The notes below the pieces were generated by a model. The model ran no database searches. It was not told the origin of the DNA and saw only the letters and a program-made list of their open reading frames with translations. DNA of 31,354 nucleotides from an uncultured Eggerthella sp. (lineage in GTDB: Bacteria; Actinomycetota; Coriobacteriia; Coriobacteriales; Eggerthellaceae). Shown in pieces: positions 15,004 through 23,761 of the stretch (the stretch's first letter is position 1; each line of letters begins with the position of its first letter). The stretch spans positions 1-31,354 of the forward strand of contig UPYK01000017.1 of NCBI GenBank assembly GCA_900538545.1. The letters are read 5' to 3'. The position numbers and the translations under genes are program-made.

Positions 15004-15062
15004 TTGCATTCAGACTGGCGGAATGTACGGGACTCGAACCCGCGACCTCTGGCGTGACAGGC
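14984..15062. repeat. Right 79-bp direct repeat (att-like), within tRNA-Asp and terminator
   Basis: Partner of 10136-10214. It covers the terminator hairpin and the 3' 47 nt of the intact tRNA-Asp, so integration here kept a functional tRNA. Confidence 0.85.
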
Positions 15063-15092
15063 CAGCGCTCTAACCAACTGAGCTAACACCCC
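15016..15092 (-). tRNA. tRNA-Asp (anticodon GTC)
   Basis: 77-nt cloverleaf read by hand: acceptor GGGGTGT pairs with ACATTCC (two G-U pairs), D arm GCTC/GAGC, anticodon stem CTGGC/GCCAG with loop CTGTCAC giving GTC, T arm GCGGG-TTCGAGT-CCCGT, discriminator G and encoded CCA. It is the integration target of the island. Confidence 0.95.
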
Positions 15093-15112
15093 GTGCTTTA
15101 TCAGCGTTGATT

Positions 15113-15140
15113 ATTATATCCATAAAAGGAGCCGAAACAA
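15113..15140 (-). promoter_or_regulatory. Promoter of tRNA-Asp
   Basis: Minus-strand TTGTTT (15140-15135), 16-bp spacer, perfect TATAAT (15118-15113). The predicted start near 15105 is about 13 nt before the mature tRNA end. Confidence 0.65.
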
Positions 15141-15305
15141 GCCACAAAAGCAAAATTTCCGCCCACAGGAGCAAACGGTCACAAACGCCTGCTATCTTAG
15201 CTACCCTACCGCATACGCCAACGAACAAGACGAGCTGATCTTGCGATCGTTTCGAGCACGCGTGCGGCGCTTGCGCGAGTAGCGCAGCACGGTGGTCAAC
15301 AAGCA

Positions 15306-15330
15306 AATCGCCGCAAAACATGCGGCGATT
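15306..15330 (-). terminator. Hairpin terminator after the DUF697-type gene
   Basis: Perfect 10-bp stem AATCGCCGCA/TGCGGCGATT with a 5-nt loop, about 46 bp after the stop at 15377. The T tract is weak, so termination strength is uncertain. It probably ends the mreB-to-DUF697 transcript. Confidence 0.55.
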
Positions 15331-15376
15331 ACGCAAGAGGCTTATGGTGAATAGGATGAGGCTTCTACCGAGCGCG

Positions 15377-16447
15377 CTAGTTCTTCGCACCGCGATTGCG
15401 CTTGTGATAATCCATCGCGCCCTTGAGCGCACTTTGCGCGACATCACCCGCAACGCCGACCGCCTTCGATGCGGCTCTGCGTGCGACCGGACCCGTCGCA
15501 TCACTCACTACCTGATAAGCACGTTGGTTGCGAATCTTCATCGCGACATCGGAAGCTGCATTGCCTGCCTGCGAGAGCATGCCAGCCACACCAGCGATGC
15601 TACCGCCCTGCTCGAAATACGTGAGCGCTGCTTCGCCGATCGCGAGCGTGCCAAGATACCCCATGCCACCCTTCACGAGCCAGCCGAGCGCAGGCACGAA
15701 GCCTGCAACCTTGCGCGCGATGCCGCGGCACACGAGCGCACCAGCGATGGTGGGAATGATCTCCTTGATACGATCCTTATCGAGCGGTTCGCCATACGCT
15801 GCCGCGATCTGAAGCACCATCTTGATCTGGTTGAGCGTCATAACGGGCAGATCGGCGCCAGGAACGAATACGAGCACGCCAATGCCGGCATTCTGCGCAG
15901 CGGTGAGCTGAATCGCATCTTGTGCAAGCGGACGACGAACGAACGGATAGGCCAGCGAGAACGACAAGCGCTTCTCGCGATCGTGATCGATGATCCATGA
16001 ACCGATCTTGTCGGCAAGTTTGCCCTTGATCTCTTCGTCGAGCGGCTGTCCTGCAGGAAGCGAGATGAGCGCATCGCTCGGAAGCGGATGGCCCGCATCC
16101 TTCGCGCTCTGGATAACCTGATTGCCATGTTCAGCGATAACGAGCACGGGGATATCTGCTTGGCGGATGGTTGCCGCGATCGCGCCAGTCTCCGAAGTCT
16201 GACCCGCCGCCATGACCACCAGATCAGTGCCTTCCATAACGGAGATATCCTGCGAGGGATAATAGCCCACGGTCAAGCGTGAATTCACCGAAGATGAGCT
16301 GAAGCCCGAACGCACGAACACCTGAAACTCAGGGGACGCGGTTTCATCGAGCAAGACTTGAACGGAAACGACCGTCTTACGCGCACGCTCGATATCGAGC
16401 GCTTCGGTGATCAGTGATTTGATATCGATCGATTTGAAATCGAACAT
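15377..16447 (-). CDS. DUF697/YcjF-like membrane-associated protein
   Basis: 356-aa protein. Residues about 70-130 resemble the core of a P-loop GTPase fold without its nucleotide motifs (TDLVVMAAG, IPVLVIAEHG). Residues about 215-300 match the DUF697 pattern found behind Era-like GTPases: AAAYGEPLDKDRIKEIIPTI and GFVPALGWLVKGGMGYLGTLAIGEAA, a hydrophobic double-glycine region probably inserted in the membrane. The C-terminus is Ala/Lys rich. A strong AGGAGGGGG precedes ATG 16447, 27 bp after rodA, so it is the last gene of the rod-shape operon; a role near the elongation machinery is inferred from position only. Confidence 0.65.
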   Translation of the reverse strand: MFDFKSIDIKSLITEALDIERARKTVVSVQVLLDETASPEFQVFVRSGFSSSSVNSRLTVGYYPSQDISVMEGTDLVVMAAGQTSETGAIAATIRQADIPVLVIAEHGNQVIQSAKDAGHPLPSDALISLPAGQPLDEEIKGKLADKIGSWIIDHDREKRLSFSLAYPFVRRPLAQDAIQLTAAQNAGIGVLVFVPGADLPVMTLNQIKMVLQIAAAYGEPLDKDRIKEIIPTIAGALVCRGIARKVAGFVPALGWLVKGGMGYLGTLAIGEAALTYFEQGGSIAGVAGMLSQAGNAASDVAMKIRNQRAYQVVSDATGPVARRAASKAVGVAGDVAQSALKGAMDYHKRNRGAKN

Positions 16448-16474
16448 GCTTTCCCCCTCCTGGCAGCGCGCTGG

Positions 16475-17668
16475 TTATTGCGGTGCCTTTTCGCTGTGCG
16501 CCCAAATGGAATTGATGAGCCCCAACATTACAAAGTTTACCAGCATGAAAGATGAACCGTAACTAATAAATGGTAACGGAATGCCCGTGATGGGCATGAG
16601 CCCCACATCCATGCCGATGTTCTCAAGAATCTGGAATACCCACATGCCCACGATGCACACGACGATGATCGTGCCGAAAAGATCGGGAGCATTGCGCGCA
16701 ACCCGGATGCTCGTCACGATAAGCCCAAGATAGAGCGCCAGCAGAAGAAGCGCACCCACGAAACCGAACTCTTCAGCAAGCACGCAGAATACGAAGTCGG
16801 TCGGTGCTTCTGGCAAGAAGCCGAGCGAAGACTGCGTTGCTTGCATGAAGCCTTTGCCGAAGAAGCCGCCCGAGCCGATAGCGATCTTCGCCTGCTGCAA
16901 GTTATAACCATCGCCAGAGAGGTCGTAACTCGAGTCCATGAACACGAGCAAGCGACTGCGCTGGTAATCCTTGAGCAGCACATCGCTGCCGAAGAGCCCA
17001 TCGAGAATCGGGTCGAGCATGAACACGCCCACTACCAGCGCCGCAAGAATGGCAGCGGTCGCCACTAAAAAGCGCCAATTAGCCCCACCGATGATGAGCG
17101 CGAATGCGGCGATGCAGAGATACACCAAACCTGTTCCCATGTCGGGCTGCGTCATGACACAGATGAACGGGATAGCCAAGATGCCGAGCGCCTTAAGGTA
17201 TTCGCGCAGGTCATCGAGGCGCCCGCCATAGCGCGACATGATGCTTGCCGCTAGAAGCACCACCGTGATCTTCGCAAACTCGCCAGGCTGCATACTGAAA
17301 CCGCCGATGCGGATCCACGAATTCGCACCGTTCACTTCCCTGCCGATGAAGGGCAAGTGGGGCGAGAGCAGCAAGATAACGTTGATCACCACAAAGAAAG
17401 TCGTGAAGCCCGAAAGCGCACGGTAATCGAAGCGGCTCACGAGCACGAAGAGCACGATGCCGATGACCACGCCCACCACCTGGGTGGTGAAGTTGAAGTC
17501 GGAATCGGAAGAGGTAGCCGAGAATTGCACGATAAGGCCGTAAACAACGAGCGCTGCAAAGCACGCAACGAAGGGCAGATTGAAGTACTTGAACCGATGC
17601 GACTTGAAGGTCTTAGCTAACTCTGGGTCGCGCGGTTGAACGGAATCGATCTCGACCATCTCACTCAT
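16475..17668 (-). CDS. rodA: RodA, SEDS peptidoglycan glycosyltransferase
   Basis: 397-aa polytopic SEDS protein that polymerises lipid II into glycan strands during cell elongation with PBP2. The RodA-type block YQRSRLLVFMDSS, then IGSGGFFGKGF and PEAPTDFVFCVLAEE are present; the Asp in TDFVF corresponds to the catalytic Asp262 of E. coli RodA. The C-terminal GIPLPFISYGSS is the other SEDS hallmark. ATG 17668 is used because AGGAGGTG stands before it; it overlaps the PBP2 stop by 8 bp, giving tight coupling with its partner. The N-terminal 35 residues are a charged cytoplasmic tail. Confidence 0.95.
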   Translation of the reverse strand: MSEMVEIDSVQPRDPELAKTFKSHRFKYFNLPFVACFAALVVYGLIVQFSATSSDSDFNFTTQVVGVVIGIVLFVLVSRFDYRALSGFTTFFVVINVILLLSPHLPFIGREVNGANSWIRIGGFSMQPGEFAKITVVLLAASIMSRYGGRLDDLREYLKALGILAIPFICVMTQPDMGTGLVYLCIAAFALIIGGANWRFLVATAAILAALVVGVFMLDPILDGLFGSDVLLKDYQRSRLLVFMDSSYDLSGDGYNLQQAKIAIGSGGFFGKGFMQATQSSLGFLPEAPTDFVFCVLAEEFGFVGALLLLALYLGLIVTSIRVARNAPDLFGTIIVVCIVGMWVFQILENIGMDVGLMPITGIPLPFISYGSSFMLVNFVMLGLINSIWAHSEKAPQ

Positions 17669-19775
17669 TCGATTCACCTCCTGCCTGCTGCGGCTTGCCT
17701 GGCGTGCCCACTGATATCTTCTTGTAGTCGATGGTAACACCGTTGGAATAATCGATCGCTGCCTTCATCACGCGCGCGGCCACCGGCGATGCCACCGCAC
17801 CACCCGAGCCACCTTCTTCGATACAGAGCGCAAGCGCGAAGCGCGGATCTTCGTAAGGCGCATAGCAAGCGAACCACGCGAAGTCCTGCTTGCCCGCAAC
17901 CTCAGCCGTACCGGTCTTAGCAGCGAAGGTGAAATCATAGCTCGAGAAGTCATTCGAGACATCATGATTCTCCGTTGCAACGCCACGCAGCGCATCGCGA
18001 ACGATCTGATAGTTCGCTTCGCTCACATCAGGTGTGGCGTTTTCGACCACCGGTGCCTCGACCACTACCTCACCAGCAGAATTGCGCACCTCTTTCAGCA
18101 GGTGCGGCTGCAAGAGCTTACCCGTTGCCACTGCCGCATAGCCGCGCGCGACCTGCAGGGGCGTGACGAGCACGTAGCCCTGACCGATAGCCATGTTCGA
18201 GATATCGCCAGGGAGCCACTGCGCTTCGGTAGGAACATCGCGGAAGTAGTCCGACTTCCATTCAGGCGTGGGAATACGCCCTTGCGCCTCGCCCGCCAGA
18301 TCGATATTCGTGAGCGCCGAATAGCCGAATTCCTTGATGAAGTCCTGCATGGCCTCATCGCCGATCGCATTGCGCGCATTGTAGAAATCGCGCGCGATCT
18401 CATAGAACACAACGTCGCAAGAAACCACGATACCTTCGCGGAACGTGAGCCAACCATGGCCGCTGTGCTCCCAACATTTCTGCGGGTACTCTTCACCGAA
18501 CCCCGTCCAGGTACCTGTGCAGTTCCATGCCTTGGTCGCATCGGCGAACCCATAGGTAAGGCCTGCGAGTCCCGTGAACGCCTTGAAGCACGAAGCAGCC
18601 GGGTACGTGCCCGCGATCGCACGGTTCATGAGCGGATAGTGAGATTCCTCAGTTTGGTAAGCATCCCACATGTCTTGCGAGATACCACCGATGAAGTGTT
18701 CAGGCTCATAGGATGGATAGTTCGCCATGGCAAGCACGCCACCCGTCTTCACATCGATGCACACGAGCGATGCCGCGGTTCCTGTTCCACCCTGCACGAG
18801 CTCGCGCAACGCCGTATCGGCGACATATTGCACTGGAGCGGCGATCGTGAGGTAGATGTCGTTGCCCTTGGCAGGATCGGATTCGCTCACGACCTGCTGG
18901 ATCTCGCCCGAAGCATCGGTGATGAACGTACGCTGACCATGGTCGCCAGCAAGCACGTCATCATAAGACTGCTCGATGCCCGCCTTGCCGACCGCGTCAC
19001 CCATCTCGATATCGCGTCCTTCAGCAACATTCTCCAGATCTTCTTTCGAAGAAGCGCCTGTATAACCGAGCACATGAGCGGCAAGAGCACCGTAGGGGTA
19101 GATGCGATCGGAACGAATTTGGGTGGATACGCCAGGAAAGGCATCACGGTGTTCATTGATGTAGGCCACGTCGCGCAAACGCACGTCCTTTGCGACCACG
19201 CGCTGCGATTGTGCACCGGTGGAGGCATCGAGGATGCGCGCGCGCACCACATCGTAGGGAATGCCCAACAGGGCCGAAAGACGCAAGATGACGTTCGTAT
19301 TGTTCGCAACATCAGCATCGGCAAGCACGGTCTGCACCTGACGATTCGTTACCAAGGGCACGCCGTCGCGATCATAAATCACCCCACGCGGCGCAGGAGT
19401 GCGCACGGTGGTGTAGAGATTCGATTCAGCTTCGCGCTGGTAGCTCGCCGAGCTCACCACTTGCAAGCCGAAGAGCTTCACGGCAAGCGCGCTGAAAGCA
19501 GCCGCAACGATGATCCCGACCGCAAGGAAACGATTGCGTTGAGCATTGGACGTGCCCGAGGAGGTGGTGCCCGTCGCAGAATAAGAAGTGTTGCCGATGC
19601 TTGCGCCATCGACCTTCGGAGCTTGCGCTGAAATACCTACTGAAGAGATGGAGCGCACGCCCATCTTGTTGCGCATGCGCACATGCGAAGTAGACGAACG
19701 CCAGCGGAAGAACACCACGAGCGCGATAGCGATAAGAACGAGCGATATGACAACGACAACGATAGTGGCGAGCAT
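17661..19775 (-). CDS. mrdA: Penicillin-binding protein 2 (transpeptidase) with extra N-terminal membrane segment
   Basis: 704-aa class B PBP that cross-links peptidoglycan in the elongation complex. Active-site motifs: SCFK (Ser395, Lys398), SCD (452-454) and KTG (620-622). The PBP dimer segment begins APRGVIYDRDG at 128. The N-terminus is unusual: a first hydrophobic helix at 2-24, a Ser/Thr-rich linker of 55 residues, then the normal anchor helix at 82-107, suggesting two membrane spans. ATG 19775 follows AAGGGG, and no better internal start with a ribosome site was found. The S-C-F-K motif, instead of the usual S-T-F-K, is a minor variant. Located between mreD and rodA. Confidence 0.93.
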   Translation of the reverse strand: MLATIVVVVISLVLIAIALVVFFRWRSSTSHVRMRNKMGVRSISSVGISAQAPKVDGASIGNTSYSATGTTSSGTSNAQRNRFLAVGIIVAAAFSALAVKLFGLQVVSSASYQREAESNLYTTVRTPAPRGVIYDRDGVPLVTNRQVQTVLADADVANNTNVILRLSALLGIPYDVVRARILDASTGAQSQRVVAKDVRLRDVAYINEHRDAFPGVSTQIRSDRIYPYGALAAHVLGYTGASSKEDLENVAEGRDIEMGDAVGKAGIEQSYDDVLAGDHGQRTFITDASGEIQQVVSESDPAKGNDIYLTIAAPVQYVADTALRELVQGGTGTAASLVCIDVKTGGVLAMANYPSYEPEHFIGGISQDMWDAYQTEESHYPLMNRAIAGTYPAASCFKAFTGLAGLTYGFADATKAWNCTGTWTGFGEEYPQKCWEHSGHGWLTFREGIVVSCDVVFYEIARDFYNARNAIGDEAMQDFIKEFGYSALTNIDLAGEAQGRIPTPEWKSDYFRDVPTEAQWLPGDISNMAIGQGYVLVTPLQVARGYAAVATGKLLQPHLLKEVRNSAGEVVVEAPVVENATPDVSEANYQIVRDALRGVATENHDVSNDFSSYDFTFAAKTGTAEVAGKQDFAWFACYAPYEDPRFALALCIEEGGSGGAVASPVAARVMKAAIDYSNGVTIDYKKISVGTPGKPQQAGGESNE

Positions 19776-19787
19776 GGCACGTACCCC

Positions 19788-20315
19788 TTAGCGGAAACGT
19801 TGTTTTTTATCCACCGTCCACGCTTCATTGCCCGACGAAACATCAGGGAATTTGCGCGCCACCAAATAGAGAAGAACACACAGAATAAGGTTGAAGATCG
19901 TTGCCGGAAGAGCGCGCGCTGCGATCAGATCGAAGAACGCCGCCGGGTACCCCAGAACGAGCTGCACGATAACGACGATCATCTCATAGAACAAAAGCGA
20001 TACCGCACACGAGACGAGTACCATGGCAATGCTCGATTTATCGAGCACCTCGAACACACGCGAGAGCGCGAATGAGATGATGAGCAGCAGTAGCGGCGTG
20101 AGCCCAAAAGGAACTTGGGTGAACAGGTCCGATATGATGCCCATCACGAAGGCATAGACATAGGTGGTGTCTTCGGGACGCACGATCGAGAGCACGATCA
20201 CGAAGGCAACGATGAAATTCGGAACGACCGAATAGATGGCGATAACGGGTGCGACCACGACCTGCAGCAAGACGACCACGGCCGCAGAAACGAGAGGAAC
20301 GAGCTTTTCACGCAT
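19788..20315 (-). CDS. mreD: Rod shape-determining protein MreD
   Basis: 175-aa hydrophobic protein with about five membrane helices, matching MreD in size and position between mreC and the class B PBP. Characteristic are the early PNFIVAFVIVLSIVRPED helix and GIISDLFTQVPFGLTPLLLL. It anchors the MreBCD complex with PBP2 and RodA in the membrane. It starts 2 bp after the mreC stop. Confidence 0.9.
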   Translation of the reverse strand: MREKLVPLVSAAVVVLLQVVVAPVIAIYSVVPNFIVAFVIVLSIVRPEDTTYVYAFVMGIISDLFTQVPFGLTPLLLLIISFALSRVFEVLDKSSIAMVLVSCAVSLLFYEMIVVIVQLVLGYPAAFFDLIAARALPATIFNLILCVLLYLVARKFPDVSSGNEAWTVDKKQRFR

Positions 20316-20317
20316 GG

Positions 20318-21319
20318 CTACTCCCCTCCTTCTTGGTTCGGTTCAGACGATCCGCCCGAAGACTGATCGCCGCCCTGTTGGTCGCCGTTATCCCCGCTTG
20401 CTGCCCTGCGACTCGCAAGCGTTTGGGGATCGACAGCCCGCACGATCGCTTCGTTATCGGCAGCGTTGGCATCGCCCATGCTGATAACGACGAGCGCTTC
20501 AGAGATGTTGTTGAACGATGCATTCGGCGTGACCACGATCGTACGCGACGCACTGCCAGGGCGCTGCTCGATCTTGGTGATCATGCCTACGACCAGACCA
20601 CGGTAATAGCCGCCACCAAGACCAGAGGTGATAACGACATCGCCCTCTTTGATCTCGACGTTGTCGTCGATGCCTTCAAGGTAGAGCGTGCCTTCGACCG
20701 AGCCACGCAAGATGCCTTCAGCGCGGGACGATTGCACGAGCACCGAAACGCCACTCTGCGGATCGGTGAGCAAGCGAACATCGCACGTAACGGGCGTGGT
20801 CGAGATCACCTGACCGATAACACCCGTGGCACCCATGACCGGCATGCCATTCTTGATGCCTGATGCGCTACCCGCATCGAGCGTGATGGAACGGTTGTAA
20901 GAATCGGTAGAATAGCCGACCACGCGCGCGGCGATGGAGGTGAAGCCATAGGCATCGGCAAGCCCGATGAGCGATTCCAATCGCGCTGCTTCTTGGCGGT
21001 ATTCCTCGAGCTCAACGACCATCTGCGAAAGACGAGCGTTGTTCTCTTTGAGTTGGTTGTAGGATGCATCGGATGCAGTGAGGTCTTCGACCGACATCGA
21101 CCCGGAAACCGCAAGCGACCCCACCGTGGTACCGACCGCCGTGAGCGGCGTCACCAGAGAAGAGGTGGTGTTTTGCAGCGTATGGATCGGGCCTTCCTCG
21201 CTTTCACGAGCATAGGCAACGAAGAGAATAAGGGAGACCACAAGGAGAACGATCAGGAGTGTTCTTCCTCCTAGATGGCCACCGAACTGCACTGGATTGT
21301 TCTTGATCTTCAGGGCCAT
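20318..21319 (-). CDS. mreC: Rod shape-determining protein MreC
   Basis: 333-aa bitopic protein: one membrane helix near residues 20-38, a coiled coil at about 80-115 (YNQLKENNARLSQMVVELEEYR) and the paired beta-barrel domain, with signature turns NGMPVMGATGVIGQV, TDPQSGVSVLVQ and GDVVITSGLGGGYYRGLVVG. The C-terminal 35 residues are a Gly/Ser/Asp-rich tail. It connects cytoplasmic MreB with the periplasmic-side synthases. It lies 16 bp after mreB. Confidence 0.93.
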   Translation of the reverse strand: MALKIKNNPVQFGGHLGGRTLLIVLLVVSLILFVAYARESEEGPIHTLQNTTSSLVTPLTAVGTTVGSLAVSGSMSVEDLTASDASYNQLKENNARLSQMVVELEEYRQEAARLESLIGLADAYGFTSIAARVVGYSTDSYNRSITLDAGSASGIKNGMPVMGATGVIGQVISTTPVTCDVRLLTDPQSGVSVLVQSSRAEGILRGSVEGTLYLEGIDDNVEIKEGDVVITSGLGGGYYRGLVVGMITKIEQRPGSASRTIVVTPNASFNNISEALVVISMGDANAADNEAIVRAVDPQTLASRRAASGDNGDQQGGDQSSGGSSEPNQEGGE

Positions 21320-21335
21320 GTGCGTGTGTGAGCTC

Positions 21336-22391
21336 CTATTTCGAACGCATCAATATCTGTTTGAGTGCGGCTGGTGTTTCGAGAACCTTCAAACAGCCGG
21401 TTACCACGTTGGTAAGGGCGGTTTCGCTCGTCCAGACCGGAATCTCGAGCTTGTTGGTGAGATAACGGTCGAGACCCGAGAGCAATCCGCCACCACCGGT
21501 GAGCAGAATACCGTTGGAGATGATGTCCGATGCCAAGTCGGGATTGGTCTTCTTGAAGGTCTCCTTGATGTGAACGACCATCTCGTCGATGGGTTCCTGG
21601 AGCGCCTCACGCACATCTTCGGATTGGATCGTGACCTCTTTGGGCTGCTCAGTGAGCACATCCTGGCCAGAGATGATCATGTCGCGCTCGCGTCCATCTT
21701 CGAAGGGAAGGATGGAACCGATCTTGATCTTGATGACCTCTGCCGTACGCTCACCGATCTTGATGCCCAAGAGATCGCGCAGATGCATAGCGATAGCTTC
21801 ATCGAGGCGATTGCCTGCCAAACGAAGCGAAGAGGACGTAACGATGCCGCCGAGCGAGATGACTGCCACTTCGGTGGTGCCACCGCCGATATCGACGACC
21901 ATCGAACCCGTGGGTTCGGTAACGGGCAGATCGGCACCCATCGCAGCAGCCATGGGCTCTTCGATGAGGTATGCCTGACGTGCACCTGCCTGGATGGTGG
22001 CCTCGAACACCGCGCGCTTCTCGACCGACGTTGCACCGCAAGGGATGCATACGACGATGCGCGGCTTGGGCTGCCAAGGATAGCGGCGCGGAGCCGCCTT
22101 GTTGATGAACGCCGAGATCATAGCCTCGGTGATGTCGTAGTCGGAAACCACGCCATCATGGAGAGGATGTTCAGCAGAGAAGGTATCGGGAGTGTGGTTG
22201 ATCATGTTCTTCGCTTCATGACCAACAGCCAGAACGCGATGCGTGCTGCGCTCGATGGCCACAACGGAAGGCTCGTTGATCACGACCCCTTGCCCGCTTA
22301 TGCCAACAAGCGTATTTGCAGTTCCGAGGTCGATCGCCATATCGTATGACGATGACGACGAAGCGCTCTGGATAAAATCAAAAAAGGACAT
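21336..22391 (-). CDS. mreB: Rod shape-determining protein MreB (actin homologue)
   Basis: 351-aa actin-family ATPase that forms filaments directing lateral wall growth. Phosphate 1 motif MAIDLGTANTLV, phosphate 2 VVDIGGGTTEVAVIS and the adenosine motif LLTGGGGLLSGLD are complete. It is slightly longer than typical MreB at the N-terminus, with a serine run (SASSSSS) before the first strand. It heads mreB-mreC-mreD-mrdA-rodA with short gaps throughout, and a promoter candidate lies 36-64 bp upstream. Confidence 0.95.
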   Translation of the reverse strand: MSFFDFIQSASSSSSYDMAIDLGTANTLVGISGQGVVINEPSVVAIERSTHRVLAVGHEAKNMINHTPDTFSAEHPLHDGVVSDYDITEAMISAFINKAAPRRYPWQPKPRIVVCIPCGATSVEKRAVFEATIQAGARQAYLIEEPMAAAMGADLPVTEPTGSMVVDIGGGTTEVAVISLGGIVTSSSLRLAGNRLDEAIAMHLRDLLGIKIGERTAEVIKIKIGSILPFEDGRERDMIISGQDVLTEQPKEVTIQSEDVREALQEPIDEMVVHIKETFKKTNPDLASDIISNGILLTGGGGLLSGLDRYLTNKLEIPVWTSETALTNVVTGCLKVLETPAALKQILMRSK

Positions 22392-22426
22392 GCGTGTTCC
22401 TCACGGTCTTTATCGTGCAGCTTTCG

Positions 22427-22455
22427 ATTCTATCATAGGCACCGCGTACGCAAAA
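22427..22455 (-). promoter_or_regulatory. Promoter candidate of the mreB operon
   Basis: Minus-strand TTTTGC (22455-22450), 17-bp spacer and TAGAAT (22432-22427), in the 86-bp gap between hydA and mreB. The spacing is ideal but both boxes deviate from consensus. Confidence 0.45.
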
Positions 22456-22477
22456 GGACACGGTGCATGAGTGGAGC

Positions 22478-23761
22478 TTAATGAACGCTACAGGAAAGGC
22501 ACGGGTCGTAAGCACGGACAAGCTTTGCGATCTCGGAGCGAATATAGCCTTCGTCGAGGCCTGCTTCAACGAGCACTTCGACCAGGTGACGCGTATCAGC
22601 TTCAAGCGAAGCGAGGTTCTGGGATGTTGGCGTGATGATAGAAGCGTGCAGAACGCGGCCTTCATCGTCGAACTCGAGCTTATGGAAGACCACGCCACGC
22701 GGTGCTTCGCTCATGCCCACACCAATGCCAGCACGCACCTCGAAGGGAACCGGCTTCGAATCGCCCTCCCCCTTCGCCAGTTCACGGCAGATCCCCGCGC
22801 AGCGGATGAGTGCATCTAAGATCTCGATAGCTTGCGCCAGATTGTTCTTCATGGGGTTCTTCTCTTCAGGACGAAGACCTGCCTTCGCGGAAGCGAACTT
22901 GGCCTCTTGTGAAAGATGATCCCACGAAGCGTTCAAGCGAGAGAGCGCCGAGGTGAAGACGGGCTTTCCCGTTGCTTTCACGCGCGTGAAGAGCGCACCG
23001 GAATGCAGCACTTCATATTCTTCAAGGTACGACTCGAAATCATGCGCATCGAAGCGAACATGCTCATCGAGCAGCTCAAGCGTGTTCGAAGACTGCACCG
23101 GGTAGTAATCGTCTTCGACCATGGCCAAAAGATCAGAAGCGGTATGGATCTCGGTGATGCGGAACGAAGAGAACAGATCGACCGTTGCTTTCGCGAACGG
23201 GATCGCTGCTTCGAGCCGATCGGCGAGCTCAAGGTATTCCTGCGCGCTGATCTCATGCGTGAAACCGCCCACCACTGCCGTGATGGGATGGATCGAGCGC
23301 CCGCCCACGAGCGTGCAAAGATCGTTGCCGAGCTTCTTCAAATCGAGCGCCTGGTTGAACAGTTCAGGGTCTGATTGCGCGAGCGGGAATACGCTTTCTT
23401 CGCCCACGAAATCGGGCACCACGAACACGAAGAGATGAGAAGCGTGATTCTGCAGGTAGGAGCCATACACGAGCAACTCGCGCAGCATCTTCGTGCGCGG
23501 TGAGACTTCGATACCGAACGCATCCTCGACCGCTTTAAGGTCGGTCACGCAATGGCTCGGCGAACAGATGCCGCAGATGCGCGAAGAGATATAGGAGCAA
23601 TCCTTGTAACTCTGCCCGCGCACCATGCTCTCGAACAGGCGCGCTGGCTCGACGATGTTCATCTCAACGGTCTTCACCACGTCGTCTTCGATGACCACAT
23701 GCACATTGCCATGGCCCTCGACGCGCGCGACATGATCGATATTAAGCTGGGAGCGTGTCAT
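22478..23761 (-). CDS. hydA: [NiFe] hydrogenase large (alpha) subunit, group 3b-like
   Basis: 427-aa catalytic subunit that binds the NiFe(CN)2CO centre. Both metal-ligand motifs are intact: RICGICSPSHC near residue 60 and DPCLSCSVH at the C-terminus. The stop follows directly after the final His, so there is no C-terminal extension for a maturation protease, unlike most hydrogenases. ATG 23761 is chosen from CAAGGA 6 nt upstream; it overlaps hydD by 20 bp. The order hydB-hydG-hydD-hydA equals that of the Pyrococcus furiosus NADP-linked sulfhydrogenase, supporting group 3b: H2 oxidation or evolution with NAD(P)H, possibly sulfur or polysulfide reduction. No hyp maturation genes are in this window. 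Confidence 0.92.
   Translation of the reverse strand: MTRSQLNIDHVARVEGHGNVHVVIEDDVVKTVEMNIVEPARLFESMVRGQSYKDCSYISSRICGICSPSHCVTDLKAVEDAFGIEVSPRTKMLRELLVYGSYLQNHASHLFVFVVPDFVGEESVFPLAQSDPELFNQALDLKKLGNDLCTLVGGRSIHPITAVVGGFTHEISAQEYLELADRLEAAIPFAKATVDLFSSFRITEIHTASDLLAMVEDDYYPVQSSNTLELLDEHVRFDAHDFESYLEEYEVLHSGALFTRVKATGKPVFTSALSRLNASWDHLSQEAKFASAKAGLRPEEKNPMKNNLAQAIEILDALIRCAGICRELAKGEGDSKPVPFEVRAGIGVGMSEAPRGVVFHKLEFDDEGRVLHASIITPTSQNLASLEADTRHLVEVLVEAGLDEGYIRSEIAKLVRAYDPCLSCSVH

Larger units (their letters stand above)
10136..15062. mobile_element. Small genomic island inserted at tRNA-Asp, integrase not found
   Basis: A 79-bp direct repeat (10136-10214 and 14984-15062, one mismatch by eye) brackets 4.8 kb of visibly AT-richer sequence with different codon style. 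The repeat is the 3' part of tRNA-Asp plus its terminator hairpin, the classic target of tyrosine-recombinase elements. The intact tRNA is at the high-coordinate end. Contents: a DUF5674-like gene and partner, a methyltransferase gene remnant, a short peptide gene, three anchored proteins and a HEPN protein. No integrase, excisionase or replication gene is visible, so it is a decayed, satellite-like or recombination-derived insertion. Confidence 0.75.

Noticed and set aside
17964..19631. Plus-strand open frame of 555 codons opposite PBP2
   Set aside because: Composition and position mark it as antisense of mrdA; no ribosome site or motif.
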